Shown here piece after piece: positions 1 to 7,915 of a stretch of DNA of 42,298 nt. The notes below the pieces were generated by a model. That model saw only the letters and a program-made list of their open reading frames with translations, searched no databases and was not told the DNA's origin. This DNA comes from Vicinamibacteria bacterium. GTDB lineage: Bacteria; Acidobacteriota; Vicinamibacteria; Fen-336. A program made the position numbers and the translations under genes. Every line of letters begins with the position of its first letter. Positions within the stretch are counted from its first letter, which is position 1. The DNA is taken from NCBI GenBank assembly GCA_035570235.1, contig DATMML010000039.1:1-42298 (forward strand), written 5' to 3'.

Positions 1-1
1 G

Positions 2-652
2 GGGGGGGGGGGGGTGCGGGTGGACATGAGCGGCGGGTTCGGCGAACAGGACCTGGGGGGCTTCTCGGACTTCTTCCGCACGTTCTTCGGGGGTGCGGGA
101 GGGGGAGGTGGCTTCGAGGATGCGTTTGCGACCCGGCCCGGCGCGGACCTCGAACAGACCGTAGAGCTGAGCCTGCGGGATGTGCTTCGGGGTACCACCC
201 GTACGGTGGAGGTGAGAGGTCAGGGGCACCGCCGCGTGGAGGTCAAAATTCCCCCCGGGGTGAAGGAGGGCTCGCGGGTGAGGGTTGCCGGCGAGGGAGG
301 GGGCGAGGCGGGGGGGCCGCGGGGCGACCTCTACCTTCGCGTGCACATCACGCCCGACCCGAAGTTCGAGCGGAAAGGCGACGACCTCCAGACCACCGTG
401 ACGGTGCCGCTCACCACGGCCGTGCTCGGGGGCGAGGCCGATGTCCCCACCCTCGAGGGACCGGTGGGGATCAAGGTCCCCCCCGGAACCGCCCCCGGAC
501 AGACGTTCCGGCTGCGCGGCCACGGCCTGCCCCGTCTGGAGGCGGGCGGGGGCCGCGGGGATCTGCTCGCCACCCTGGGCGTGGCTGTCCCTAAGAAGCT
601 GAACTCCCGGGCTCGGGAGCTCTTCGAGGAGCTGCGGGGGCTCGGACACTAG
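2..652 (+). CDS. J-domain co-chaperone, CbpA/DnaJ C-terminal part (5' truncated)
   Basis: This is the carboxy-terminal part of a DnaJ-class Hsp70 co-chaperone, which would deliver unfolded clients to DnaK in the cytoplasm. The frame is open from the window edge, so the J domain and true start lie upstream. What remains is a Gly/Phe-rich linker (first ~45 residues), then the two beta-barrel client-binding domains, recognisable by SLRDVLRGTTRTVEV, PPGVKEGSRVRVAGEG, GDLYLRVHITPDPKFERKG and PPGTAPGQTFRLRGHGLP. The CxxCxGxG zinc-finger repeats of DnaJ proper do not occur between linker and barrel, so it is the CbpA (type II) form. The first 14 bases are all G and encode glycines; that homopolymer may also explain the contig edge. 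The stop is TAG at 650-652. Family is certain; whether it is the main DnaJ or a paralogue is not. Confidence 0.88.
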   Translation, partial: GGGGVRVDMSGGFGEQDLGGFSDFFRTFFGGAGGGGGFEDAFATRPGADLEQTVELSLRDVLRGTTRTVEVRGQGHRRVEVKIPPGVKEGSRVRVAGEGGGEAGGPRGDLYLRVHITPDPKFERKGDDLQTTVTVPLTTAVLGGEADVPTLEGPVGIKVPPGTAPGQTFRLRGHGLPRLEAGGGRGDLLATLGVAVPKKLNSRARELFEELRGLGH

Positions 653-675
653 GCGCGCGATAGAGCGGCGGCGCC

Positions 676-705
676 TTGACCAGCCGCGGGGGTCGGAGCT
701 ATTAT
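676..705 (+). promoter_or_regulatory. Sigma-70-type promoter of the CsgG-like gene
   Basis: TTGACC (676-681), an 18-base spacer and TATTAT (700-705) match the -35/-10 consensus at 5 of 6 and 5 of 6 positions. Transcription would begin near 712, leaving a short leader with the Shine-Dalgarno AGGAGGA just before the ATG at 730. The J-protein gene ends 23 bases upstream, so the csgG-like gene is probably its own transcription unit. Confidence 0.7.
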
Positions 706-729
706 CCGTCCATCGGAGGAGGACAATTG

Positions 730-1419
730 ATGAAAGGCAAGCTGGTCGCGGGCCTGACCGCGGCGGTCGCGCTGGTCGGTTTGAGCGGGGCGGCGCAGGC
801 GCAAAGCAAGAAAGCCGACCGTCCCAAAGTGGCGGTCATGGACTTCGACTACGGCACGGTCAACAACTGGTGGGGACAGTACGACATCGGCAAGGGCATG
901 GCCGATCAGGTCGTGGACGCCCTCGTGAACGACGGCTCCTTCCGTGTCATCGAGCGGAAGAAGTTGGACACGGTGCTGGCCGAGCAGGACTTTGCCCGTA
1001 GCGACCGCGCCGACCCCAGTGCGGCCAAGCTCGCCAAGGTCGGGAAGGTGCTGGGCGTGAAGTACATCATCGCTGGCTCCATCACGAAGTTCGGGGGCGA
1101 GGAGAAGACCTACGGCGGGGGCGGTTTTGGAGGGGGCAAGATCGGCGGCCTCGGCCTGAAGAAGGCCAAGACCTACGTGACCCTGACCGCGCGCATGATC
1201 GACGCCACCACGGGTGAGGTGCTGATCTCCGCCAAGGGCGAGGGCCTCTCGACCAAAGGCGGCGGTCTGGCCTTGGGCGGAGCCGGCGGCGGCGGAGGCG
1301 CGGGATTCGCCATGGGCACCAGTAACTACAAGGACAGCGCCATCGGGGACGCGCAAGAGCAGGCCACCCAGAAGCTCGTGGCCCAGCTCGTGGCCCGCAA
1401 GGATCGCCTGGAGGAGTAG
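730..1419 (+). CDS. CsgG/HfaB-family secreted protein
   Basis: A 229-residue exported protein of the CsgG/HfaB family. CsgG forms the outer-membrane pore for curli subunits, and HfaB helps anchor the Caulobacter holdfast. I chose the ATG at 730 because AGGAGGA precedes it at good spacing and a classical signal peptide follows (MKGKLVAGLTAAVALVG, cleavage near AQAQ). The core has the family pattern: KVAVMDFDYG, GKGMADQVVDALVNDGSFRVIERKKLDTVLAEQ, LGVKYIIAGSITKFGG and VTLTARMIDATTGEVLISAKGEG. Two glycine-rich insertions (about residues 117-127 and 178-194) fall where pore-loop or membrane hairpins might lie. No lipobox cysteine is seen, unlike E. coli CsgG. No curli subunit or CsgE/F partner is nearby. 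It sits alone between a promoter and a strong terminator. Pore formation is not established; it could be a soluble periplasmic relative. Confidence 0.82.
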   Translation: MKGKLVAGLTAAVALVGLSGAAQAQSKKADRPKVAVMDFDYGTVNNWWGQYDIGKGMADQVVDALVNDGSFRVIERKKLDTVLAEQDFARSDRADPSAAKLAKVGKVLGVKYIIAGSITKFGGEEKTYGGGGFGGGKIGGLGLKKAKTYVTLTARMIDATTGEVLISAKGEGLSTKGGGLALGGAGGGGGAGFAMGTSNYKDSAIGDAQEQATQKLVAQLVARKDRLEE

Positions 1420-1436
1420 CTCTTTCCAGGTCACGC

Positions 1437-1470
1437 GGGGCCGCCGGTTGCCGGCGGCCCCTCTTTTTTT
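1437..1470 (+). terminator. Rho-independent terminator
   Basis: A perfect 11-bp stem, GGGGCCGCCGG (1437-1447) with CCGGCGGCCCC (1451-1461), closes a TTG loop and is followed by TCTTTTTTT. It ends the csgG-like transcript 17 bases after the stop codon. Confidence 0.92.
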
Positions 1471-1507
1471 CTACACTCTCCCCGTCGGTACACTCTTCTC
1501 CCTGTCC

Positions 1508-2077
1508 ATGTCTGAACCCGTCCTCACGATCGCCAACCAGCTCACCATCCTGCGCATGGCCCTCGCCCCCGTCCTGGTCGTGCTTCTGCACTACCGGGCC
1601 CACACGGGGGCCCTCATCGTTTTCGTGGTGGCGGGGTTGACGGACCTCTTGGACGGACTGATCGCCCGCCTGGGGCACCAGCGGACCACCCTCGGCGCCA
1701 CCCTGGATCCGGTGGCGGACAAGATCCTGCTCGGCTCCTCCTACGTGGCGCTGACCTGGAGCTCGGGGCTCTATTGTGCGATCCCCGTCTGGCTGACCGT
1801 GACCCTCCTCTCCCGGGACGCCATCATCGTGGTGAGCGTGGCCGTGATCAACCTGACCCTGGAGCGCCGCGTCTTCTACCCCTCCCTGCTCGGCAAGTTC
1901 GCCACCGGAAGCCAGCTTCTGACCGCGGGGGTCGTGTTCCTGATGAACGCGGCGGGGGAGTGTCTGCCTTTGGTGGAGCACCTTTGCCGGCTCACTGCCG
2001 CGATCACCGTGGCTTCCGCCCTGCACTACGTTTATCGGGCCTCGGTCCGGCGGGTCCCGCGGCTTCCGGGCGCCTGA
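1508..2077 (+). CDS. CDP-alcohol phosphatidyltransferase (PgsA-like)
   Basis: An integral membrane enzyme of 189 residues that joins a CDP-activated lipid to an alcohol such as glycerol-3-phosphate, in phospholipid head-group synthesis. The full family signature DGx2ARx8Gx3Dx3D is present as DGLIAR-x8-G-ATL-D-PVA-D, including the metal-binding aspartates. Several hydrophobic spans follow, around PVLVVLL, ALIVFVVAGLTD, AIPVWLTVTLL and IIVVSVAVI. The ATG at 1508 is the natural start; the frame stays open back into the terminator stem but has no good earlier initiator. No Shine-Dalgarno is visible. Two TACACTCT copies (1472-1479, 1489-1496) lie just upstream, and the second could serve as a -10. 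The alcohol substrate cannot be read from sequence: phosphatidylglycerophosphate synthase and cardiolipin-synthase-like roles are both possible. It is convergent with the next gene, 19 bases away. Confidence 0.85.
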   Translation: MSEPVLTIANQLTILRMALAPVLVVLLHYRAHTGALIVFVVAGLTDLLDGLIARLGHQRTTLGATLDPVADKILLGSSYVALTWSSGLYCAIPVWLTVTLLSRDAIIVVSVAVINLTLERRVFYPSLLGKFATGSQLLTAGVVFLMNAAGECLPLVEHLCRLTAAITVASALHYVYRASVRRVPRLPGA

Positions 2078-2096
2078 GCGGGTCGCGGAAGGCCGA

Positions 2097-3032
2097 TCAG
2101 ACCCCGAGCTTCTGGCGGAAGTAAGCGAGGGTGTTGGCGAGCCCCTCTTCCAGGGACACCCGTGGCTCCCAGCTGAGCCGCTCGCGGGCCCGGGTGATGT
2201 CGGGCTGACGCACCCGGGGGTCGTCGACGGGGAGGGGCCTCGTCACGATCCGGCTCTGCGAGTCGGTCAGGGTCAGGATCCGCTCCGCGAGCTGGCGGAT
2301 GGTCAGCTCCTGGGGGTTGCCCAGGTTCACGGGTTCGTCGACCTCGGAGGTCATGAGGCGGTAGACCCCGTCCACGAGGTCGGAGATGTAGCAGAGGCTC
2401 CGGGTCTGGCTCCCGTCCCCGAAGACGGTGACGTCTTCCCCCCGCAGGGCCTGGCTGAAGAACGCGGGGATGGCGCGGCCGTCCTCCACCCGCATGCGGG
2501 GTCCGTAGGTGTTGAAGATGCGGGCGATCCGCGTCTCCACCCCATGCACACGGTGGTAGGCCATGACCATGGCCTCCGCGAAGCGCTTGGCCTCGTCGTA
2601 AACCCCGCGGGGGCCCACGGGGTTGACGTTGCCCCAGTAGTCCTCCCGCTGTGGGTGGACCAGGGGATCCCCGTAGACCTCGGAGGTGGAGGCGAGGAGA
2701 AAGCGCGCCTTCTTGGCCTTGGCCAGGCCGAGGCCGTTGTGCGTGCCCAGGCTGCCCACCTTGAGGGTCTGGATGGGCACCCGCAGGTAGTCGATGGGGG
2801 AGGCCGGGCTGGCGAAGTGGAAGATGAAGTCGAGGGGGCCGGGTAGGGAGATGTAGTTCGTAACGTCGTGCTTGACGAAGAGGAAGTCCCGTCCCGTGAG
2901 GTGCGCGATGTTGGTGACATCGCCCGTGAGCAAGTTGTCCATCCCGACCACGCTCAAGCCCTGGTCGAGCAGGTACTCGCAGAGATGGGATCCGATGAAC
3001 CCGGCGGCCCCGGTGACGAGGGCCCTAGGCAA
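2097..3032 (-). CDS. UDP-glucuronate decarboxylase (UDP-xylose synthase)
   Basis: A 311-residue extended short-chain dehydrogenase/reductase that most likely converts UDP-glucuronate to UDP-xylose with a bound NAD. The NAD-binding GAAGFIG is at residues 8-14, the STSEVYGDP segment at 115-123 and the catalytic pair Y145/K149 in [18 protein letters not shown] and [19 protein letters not shown] are characteristic of UXS enzymes and close dTDP-glucose dehydratase relatives. It is the last gene of the minus-strand polysaccharide arm, 59 bases after the sugar-phosphate transferase. UDP-glucose dehydrogenase in the opposite arm supplies its substrate. Length matches bacterial UXS (about 310-320). 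A dTDP-glucose 4,6-dehydratase is the main alternative, but the [12 protein letters not shown] motif and the neighbouring ugd favour UXS. Confidence 0.87.
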   Translation of the reverse strand: MPRALVTGAAGFIGSHLCEYLLDQGLSVVGMDNLLTGDVTNIAHLTGRDFLFVKHDVTNYISLPGPLDFIFHFASPASPIDYLRVPIQTLKVGSLGTHNGLGLAKAKKARFLLASTSEVYGDPLVHPQREDYWGNVNPVGPRGVYDEAKRFAEAMVMAYHRVHGVETRIARIFNTYGPRMRVEDGRAIPAFFSQALRGEDVTVFGDGSQTRSLCYISDLVDGVYRLMTSEVDEPVNLGNPQELTIRQLAERILTLTDSQSRIVTRPLPVDDPRVRQPDITRARERLSWEPRVSLEEGLANTLAYFRQKLGV

Positions 3033-3091
3033 AGCTCAGCCCGCCGCCCGGGACGGGGGGCGGGGGCGGGAGCGCTCCGCACCGCGTCCCC

Positions 3092-4531
3092 TCAGTAGGC
3101 ATGCTTTTGGCCAAACCCCCGGAAGAGGGTCAGGATCAGGATCTTGATGTCGAGGAGGAGCGACCAGTTCTCGATGTAGTAGAGGTCATACTCGATCCGC
3201 TTCTCGATCGACGTGTTACCGCGCCAGCCGTTCACCTGGGCCCAGCCCGTGATCCCGCTCTTGACCCGGTGGCGCAGCATGTACTGCGGGATCTGCTTCT
3301 TGAACTGGGCCACGAAGGGCGGCCGCTCGGGGCGTGGCCCCACCAGGCTCATGTCCCCCAGGACCACGTTGATGAGCTGGGGGAACTCGTCCAGGTTGAA
3401 GCGCCGGAGCCAGGCCCCGATCGGGGTGCGCCGCGGGTCCTCGGAACTGGCGAAGACGGGGCCGGTGTCCTTCTCCGCCTCGTCCACCATGGTTCGGAAC
3501 TTGAAGATCTGGAACGTCCTCCCGTCCAGGGTCATGCGCTCCTGGCGCAGCAGGATGGGGCCCTTGCCCCCGAAGAGCTTGATGAGGAGCGCGATCAGCG
3601 GGAAGCCCAGGCAGAGCACGAGCAGGAAGGCGGTGCCGATCACCACGTCCATGACCCGCTTGACCATGCTGTTCCAGCCCCGGAGGGGGACCTCGTTGAG
3701 GCTGATGATAGGGATGCCGTCCAGGTCCTCCAGGGCGGCCTTGATGGTGGCGTACTGGACGAGATCGGGCACGACCTTGATGTCGAGGCACTCGTTGCTC
3801 ACGGCCTTGATGAGGCCGACCAGCTTGGCATGGTCCTCGAGGGGCAGGGCCACGTAGATCTGATCGGCGCCCGTCTGCCGGGCCACCTCCGCCGCCTGCT
3901 CCAGCGTGCCCAGGACCGGGAGCCCCCCCAGACCCGAATGGCCAGGGGTGTCGTCCAGGAAGCCTAGGACACGGTAGCCCAGCTCGCGGTGGGCCCCCAG
4001 CGTCTCCGCCACCGCCCGACCCAGGTCGCCCGCGCCCGCCACCAGGACCTTCCTCACGTTGTAGCCCGCTGCCCAGAGCCGCTCCAAGTAGCGGCGTAAG
4101 GCAGAGCGACCCAGATTCAGGAGGACCACGTCGAGGAGGACGAACAGACCCACCACCGCCTGGCTGTATTCCCAGAGCGGGGCCACCTCGGGCTGGAACC
4201 GATAGTAGACGCGGACGTAGAGCGTGGTCCCCAGGGTCAGGGCGGTTGCGATGAGGACGCTGAAGAGAATGCCGAAGAACTCATCAATGCGACTGCGGCC
4301 GCGCTTCACCTGGTAGAGGCCGTGGAAGTAGAGCACCGCCGGCCAGAGCACGGAGAGGAGAGGCAGGAGCAGGAGATAGCGCGAGAGCTCGGGCACGCCC
4401 TTGGTGACCGGGATGACGCGGCCGAGGGCTTCGAAGCGGAGGAGGTAAGCCAGGATCCAGGCCAGGTTCGTGGCCACCACGTCGACGACGACGAACGCGG
4501 CGACCATCACGCGGGTCTGGAACTTCACCAT
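3092..4531 (-). CDS. Polyprenyl-phosphate sugar-1-phosphate transferase (WbaP/WcaJ type)
   Basis: The probable initiating enzyme of the locus. It moves a sugar-1-phosphate from a UDP-sugar onto undecaprenyl phosphate at the inner membrane. The 479-residue chain has the full family layout: four N-terminal membrane spans (about 9-31, 52-72, 85-106, 123-141), a Rossmann-like CoA-binding-type domain (GAGDLG at 166-171), a hydrophobic hairpin at 297-320, and the catalytic C-terminal domain. That domain shows RQERMTLDGRTFQIFKFRTM (329-348), the catalytic Asp-Glu in NLDEFPQL (D381, E382), GDMSLVGPRPE (392-402) and SGITGWAQVNGWRG (425-438). Glucose-1-phosphate is the usual substrate, but galactose cannot be excluded. 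The ATG at 4531 lies 13 bases after the preceding glycosyltransferase, so both are probably cotranscribed. Confidence 0.93.
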   Translation of the reverse strand: MVKFQTRVMVAAFVVVDVVATNLAWILAYLLRFEALGRVIPVTKGVPELSRYLLLLPLLSVLWPAVLYFHGLYQVKRGRSRIDEFFGILFSVLIATALTLGTTLYVRVYYRFQPEVAPLWEYSQAVVGLFVLLDVVLLNLGRSALRRYLERLWAAGYNVRKVLVAGAGDLGRAVAETLGAHRELGYRVLGFLDDTPGHSGLGGLPVLGTLEQAAEVARQTGADQIYVALPLEDHAKLVGLIKAVSNECLDIKVVPDLVQYATIKAALEDLDGIPIISLNEVPLRGWNSMVKRVMDVVIGTAFLLVLCLGFPLIALLIKLFGGKGPILLRQERMTLDGRTFQIFKFRTMVDEAEKDTGPVFASSEDPRRTPIGAWLRRFNLDEFPQLINVVLGDMSLVGPRPERPPFVAQFKKQIPQYMLRHRVKSGITGWAQVNGWRGNTSIEKRIEYDLYYIENWSLLLDIKILILTLFRGFGQKHAY

Positions 4532-4544
4532 GGGGGGTTCGTTC

Positions 4545-5678
4545 TCATGCGGGCCAGGCTCCCCTGGGCGGCTCCTCCGTCCGCCCCTGCTCCTTGAGCG
4601 CCTTCTCCACGAAGGCCCGGAACCGAGATTCGAACACTTGGCGGCTGCAGGCCTCGGCGCGGGTTCGAAGCGTAACCCTATTAAAACTCAGGGTCTCCAG
4701 GGAGTCAACGGCGGCCTTGAGGCCGGCGGGGGAGCCCTCCCCGAAGAGCACCCCCGTCTCACCCGGAGTGACCGATTCCGGGCCCCCGCCCTCGGCGAAG
4801 ACCACGGCCGGGCGGCCGCAGGCCATCGCCTCCAGGGGCACGATGCCGAAATCCTCGATCCCGACCATGAGCACGGCGCGGCACGATCGGTAGAGCTCGC
4901 GCAGGGTGGGGTCGTCCACCCGGCCGATGAACGTCGCCTCGGGGGGGGCGAGGGCCCGGAGCCGGGCCTCCTCCGGGCCGGTGCCCACGATCTTGAGGGG
5001 CCGCCCGGTGCCGCGATAGGCCTCCAGGACGAGGTCCACCCGCTTGTAGGGGGCGAGGGCGGAGACCACGAGGTCGAAGTCGCCCGCGCCGCCCGCGCCG
5101 GGCGTGAAGAAGTCGGTGTCGACGGGGGGCGGGATCACCTCCGCCTCGCGGCCGTAGTAGCGAAGGATGCGGGCGGCCACGTGACGGCTGTTGGCCGCGT
5201 AACGGTCGACGGCACCGGAGGTCGCCACATCCCAGGCGCGGAGGGCCTCCGCGGCCAGGGGAACGACCCGGCGGGCCAGGGGGGAGAGCCGGGGAGGGGC
5301 GAAGTAGTCGAGGTAGCGGTCCCAGACGTACCGCATGGGGGTGTGGCAGTAGCAGAGGTGGAGGGCACCCGACGCGGCCCGCACCCCCTTGGCCACGCAG
5401 TGGGAGCTGGAGATCACGAGATCGTGGCCGGCGAGGTCGATAGAGGCGGCGGCGGCGGGAAAGAGCGGCAGGTAATGACGGTAGTGCCGGGCCGCGCCGG
5501 GGAGGGATTGCACGAACGTGGTGCGGATGTCGCGCGCCTCCAACTCCGGGCAGAGCGAACCCCGCACGTGCAGAAGGGTGAAGATGGGTGCTTCGGGAAA
5601 GAGCCGGGCCAGGGAGAGGAGAACCTTCTCCCCCCCCCGCATGCCGGTGAGCCAGTCGTGGACGAGGGCGACCTTCAG
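4545..5678 (-). CDS. Glycosyltransferase family 4 with probable CTG start
   Basis: A GT-B retaining glycosyltransferase of 377 residues, expected to add a sugar to the growing lipid-linked glycan. The acceptor-domain end reads [19 protein letters not shown], typical of this subgroup. The donor site contains VSALAPYKRVDLVLEAYRGT, KIVGTGPEEARLRALA and the EX7E motif as EDFGIVPLE followed by AMACGRPAVV. The first ATG (5642) would cut off the conserved [11 protein letters not shown] segment. The frame has no ATG, GTG or TTG before that segment, but CTG at 5676-5678 overlaps the previous stop as CTGA and has AGGA 6 bases upstream. I therefore start it there. Donor and acceptor are unknown; mannosyl and glucosyl transfer are common in the family. 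Confidence 0.88.
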   Translation of the reverse strand: MKVALVHDWLTGMRGGEKVLLSLARLFPEAPIFTLLHVRGSLCPELEARDIRTTFVQSLPGAARHYRHYLPLFPAAAASIDLAGHDLVISSSHCVAKGVRAASGALHLCYCHTPMRYVWDRYLDYFAPPRLSPLARRVVPLAAEALRAWDVATSGAVDRYAANSRHVAARILRYYGREAEVIPPPVDTDFFTPGAGGAGDFDLVVSALAPYKRVDLVLEAYRGTGRPLKIVGTGPEEARLRALAPPEATFIGRVDDPTLRELYRSCRAVLMVGIEDFGIVPLEAMACGRPAVVFAEGGGPESVTPGETGVLFGEGSPAGLKAAVDSLETLSFNRVTLRTRAEACSRQVFESRFRAFVEKALKEQGRTEEPPRGAWPA

Positions 5679-6826
5679 CGCATTTCCTGGGCGGCCAGCG
5701 CGGGGAGCGGCCGCCCCAGGGCCCTCAGATAGCCGGAGTGGATGGCCTTGACCGAGCGTTTCCAGCTGAAGTCGCGGACGCGGGACCGGCCCCGCTCCAC
5801 GAGCACCGCGCGCAGGGCGTCGTCGCCCAGAACCCGCTCGATCCCAAGCGCGATCTCGTCCACGCTGTAGGGGTCCACGAGGAGGGCGGCGTCACCGACC
5901 ACCTCGGGCAGGGAGGAGATGCGCGAGGTCACGACGGGGGTGCCGCAGGCCATGGCCTCCAGGGGAGGCAGGCCGAACCCCTCGTAGAGGGAGGGAAAGG
6001 CGAAGACCGAGGCCAGGCGGTAGAGGGCGGCCAGGGTGCGGTCGGGCACGAAGCCGAAGAAACGCACGTCCTGGCGCACCCCCGCGGCCTCCACGCTCCG
6101 GCGCAGGGAGCCGTAGCGGGTCACCTCGTCCCCGATGATGAACAGCTTCAGGTCGTCGTGGCCCGGGCGCTGCTTCACGCGTCCGAAGGCGGCGATCAGG
6201 CGTTCGAGGTTCTTGTGGGGCTTGATGTTCCCCGCGAAGAGCACGAAGCGGCCGCGGATCTGGTAGCGCTCCTTGACACGCTCCATCTCCTCCGGGCCGG
6301 GATCCTCCAGCATGGTGGCGTCGATCGCGTTGGGCACGACGAGAACGCGCTCGGGGTCGGCCCAGGGATAGAAGCGGAGGATGTCGCGGCGCGAGGCCTC
6401 GGAGACCGTGAACACGAGCGCGCTGCGGCGGATCGCGCTCCCCATCATGAAGTGCGCGTAGCGCCAGCCCATGCGGCTGGGCAAGTACTGGGGGAAGAGG
6501 AGGTGGATGCAGTCGTGGATGGTCACGACCGAAGGGATGGTGCAGAGCAACGGACGCACGTAGTGGGGCGAGTGGAGGAGCTCGGCCCCGAGCCGGCGGA
6601 GCTTGATCGGGATCGTGATCTGCTCGCGGAGGCTATAGCCGGCGGAATCATCCACCACGGGCACGAAGTTGTCGGCCAGGTCGCGGAGGGTGGGGGCGTC
6701 GTTGTGGTGGCAGAAGACGAAGTAGGTGCTGTCACCGTCCAGGCCGGCTAGGTGCCGGACCAGGTTGCGGACGTAGGTCCCGATCCCATAGTCCCTCCAC
6801 TTCCGGGCGTCGATCGCGACCCTCAT
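5675..6826 (-). CDS. Glycosyltransferase family 4
   Basis: A 383-residue GT-B glycosyltransferase, probably cytoplasmic and membrane-associated. The N-terminus [21 protein letters not shown] is typical of the mannosyltransferase-like GT4 subgroup. The donor domain has [15 protein letters not shown] (about 197-211) and [18 protein letters not shown] (282-299), with E282 and E290 forming EX7E. AAGGAG lies 11 bases before the ATG, slightly long spacing. It is separated by 159 bases from the GT2 gene upstream and overlaps the next GT4 gene by CTGA, so those two are coupled. The specific sugar cannot be inferred. The related gene at 9045-10160 shares the same architecture, so the four GT4 genes here may derive from duplication followed by divergence. 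Confidence 0.92.
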   Translation of the reverse strand: MRVAIDARKWRDYGIGTYVRNLVRHLAGLDGDSTYFVFCHHNDAPTLRDLADNFVPVVDDSAGYSLREQITIPIKLRRLGAELLHSPHYVRPLLCTIPSVVTIHDCIHLLFPQYLPSRMGWRYAHFMMGSAIRRSALVFTVSEASRRDILRFYPWADPERVLVVPNAIDATMLEDPGPEEMERVKERYQIRGRFVLFAGNIKPHKNLERLIAAFGRVKQRPGHDDLKLFIIGDEVTRYGSLRRSVEAAGVRQDVRFFGFVPDRTLAALYRLASVFAFPSLYEGFGLPPLEAMACGTPVVTSRISSLPEVVGDAALLVDPYSVDEIALGIERVLGDDALRAVLVERGRSRVRDFSWKRSVKAIHSGYLRALGRPLPALAAQEMR

Positions 6827-6985
6827 CGGGACTGCCGCTCCTTGATGAGCTCCTCGCCGCCGGTCGGGGCCCCTCGATTCCCAGAGGTCTCATCCAGGAG
6901 GCGCGGGGTCGGGGTCCACGTCGGGTGTCTCTCTCCAAGTGCCACTCCCACCCTAACATGAGCTCCCCGCCGGCCGCAAAGGGAA

Positions 6986-7915
6986 TCAGCCCCTCCGCGC
7001 CGCGCGAAGGAGCCGGCCCGCGTCGCGACGCCGGGCCTGGCGTTCCGGCCCCGGCCCGAGGGCGGCCGCCCATCGGGAAAGGGCGAGCAGGAAGACGCGG
7101 GCGCGGAGGAAGGCGCGGGGCAGCCATCCGTTGTGCTTCCGGTAGTAGAGGATGTGGCTCCGGTGGTACTCCAGGTCCGCCCGGGAGCCCGCCCTCTGCA
7201 TGCTCCGTCCGAGATGGTGGAGAACCTCTGCGGCGGGGGTGAAGAGGATCCGCCACCCCGCCCGACGCACCCGGACACAAAGGTCCACGTCCTCCTCGTA
7301 GAGGAAGAACGCTTCGTCGAATCCGCCCACGGCGAGGAGGGCCTCTCGCCGCGCGAGCAGGCAAGCGGCCGAGACCCAGACCGGCTCGTGTTCATCCGCG
7401 TGGATCCGCTCGGCCCGGGCCAGGGCGGCGGGGACGCGCGCGCGGACGCCGCGCACCAGGCGCCGCTGTCCCCACTCGCTCAGGGGCGTCAAGGCCGGCC
7501 CCGATGAGACCTGGATGGTCCCGTCCGTGCCCCGGGTGCGGGGCGCCACCACCCCGACTTCCGGCCGCGCGTCGAGGAGGGCGACGAGGGTCTCGAGGGC
7601 GCCCGGGCGGACCTCGGCGTCGCTGTTCAGGAAGAGGATGTAAGGGGCTCGTGCCTCGCGTAGCCCGCGGTTGGCGGCCCGGGCGAAGCCGAGGTTCTCC
7701 TCGTTCTCGAGCAGAAGGACGGTGGCAAACTCGCGCCGGACCGTCTCCGGCGAGAGATCCGCGCTGGCGTTGTCCACCACGATCACCTGCAAAGGCAGGG
7801 TCGGGTGGTCAGCCAGGGAACGGAGGCAGCGGCGGAGCTCCTCGCAGGTGTTGAAGGAGACGACGACCACCGCGACGCGGGCGGGATCGGGCCCCCCTTG
7901 GTAGGGCCCCCTCAC
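6986..7915 (-). CDS. Glycosyltransferase family 2 (rhamnosyltransferase-like)
   Basis: A 309-residue inverting GT-A glycosyltransferase. The nucleotide-binding start is VAVVVVSFNTCEELRRCLRSL (14-34, conserved core VVSFN), then VIVVDNASAD (44-53), ENLGFARAANRGL and the metal-binding NSDAEV (97-102). An acceptor segment WVSAACLLARREALLAVGGFDE and FFLYEEDVDLC match WbbL-like rhamnosyltransferases. The frame stays open far upstream, but that part is the antisense-phase shadow of the previous gene. The GTG at 7913-7915 overlaps the previous TGA as GTGA and gives the normal family length. No membrane span is clear. The sugar is unknown, with rhamnose only a family tendency. 159 non-coding bases follow before the next gene. 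Confidence 0.9.
   Translation of the reverse strand: MRGPYQGGPDPARVAVVVVSFNTCEELRRCLRSLADHPTLPLQVIVVDNASADLSPETVRREFATVLLLENEENLGFARAANRGLREARAPYILFLNSDAEVRPGALETLVALLDARPEVGVVAPRTRGTDGTIQVSSGPALTPLSEWGQRRLVRGVRARVPAALARAERIHADEHEPVWVSAACLLARREALLAVGGFDEAFFLYEEDVDLCVRVRRAGWRILFTPAAEVLHHLGRSMQRAGSRADLEYHRSHILYYRKHNGWLPRAFLRARVFLLALSRWAAALGPGPERQARRRDAGRLLRAARRG

Noticed and set aside
1-652. Full DnaJ with zinc finger
   Set aside because: No CxxCxGxG repeat is present between linker and beta domains, so it is the CbpA form.
4470-5732. 420-residue plus-strand frame opposite two glycosyltransferases
   Set aside because: Glycine/arginine-rich antisense shadow; the minus-strand reading has the EX7E motif.
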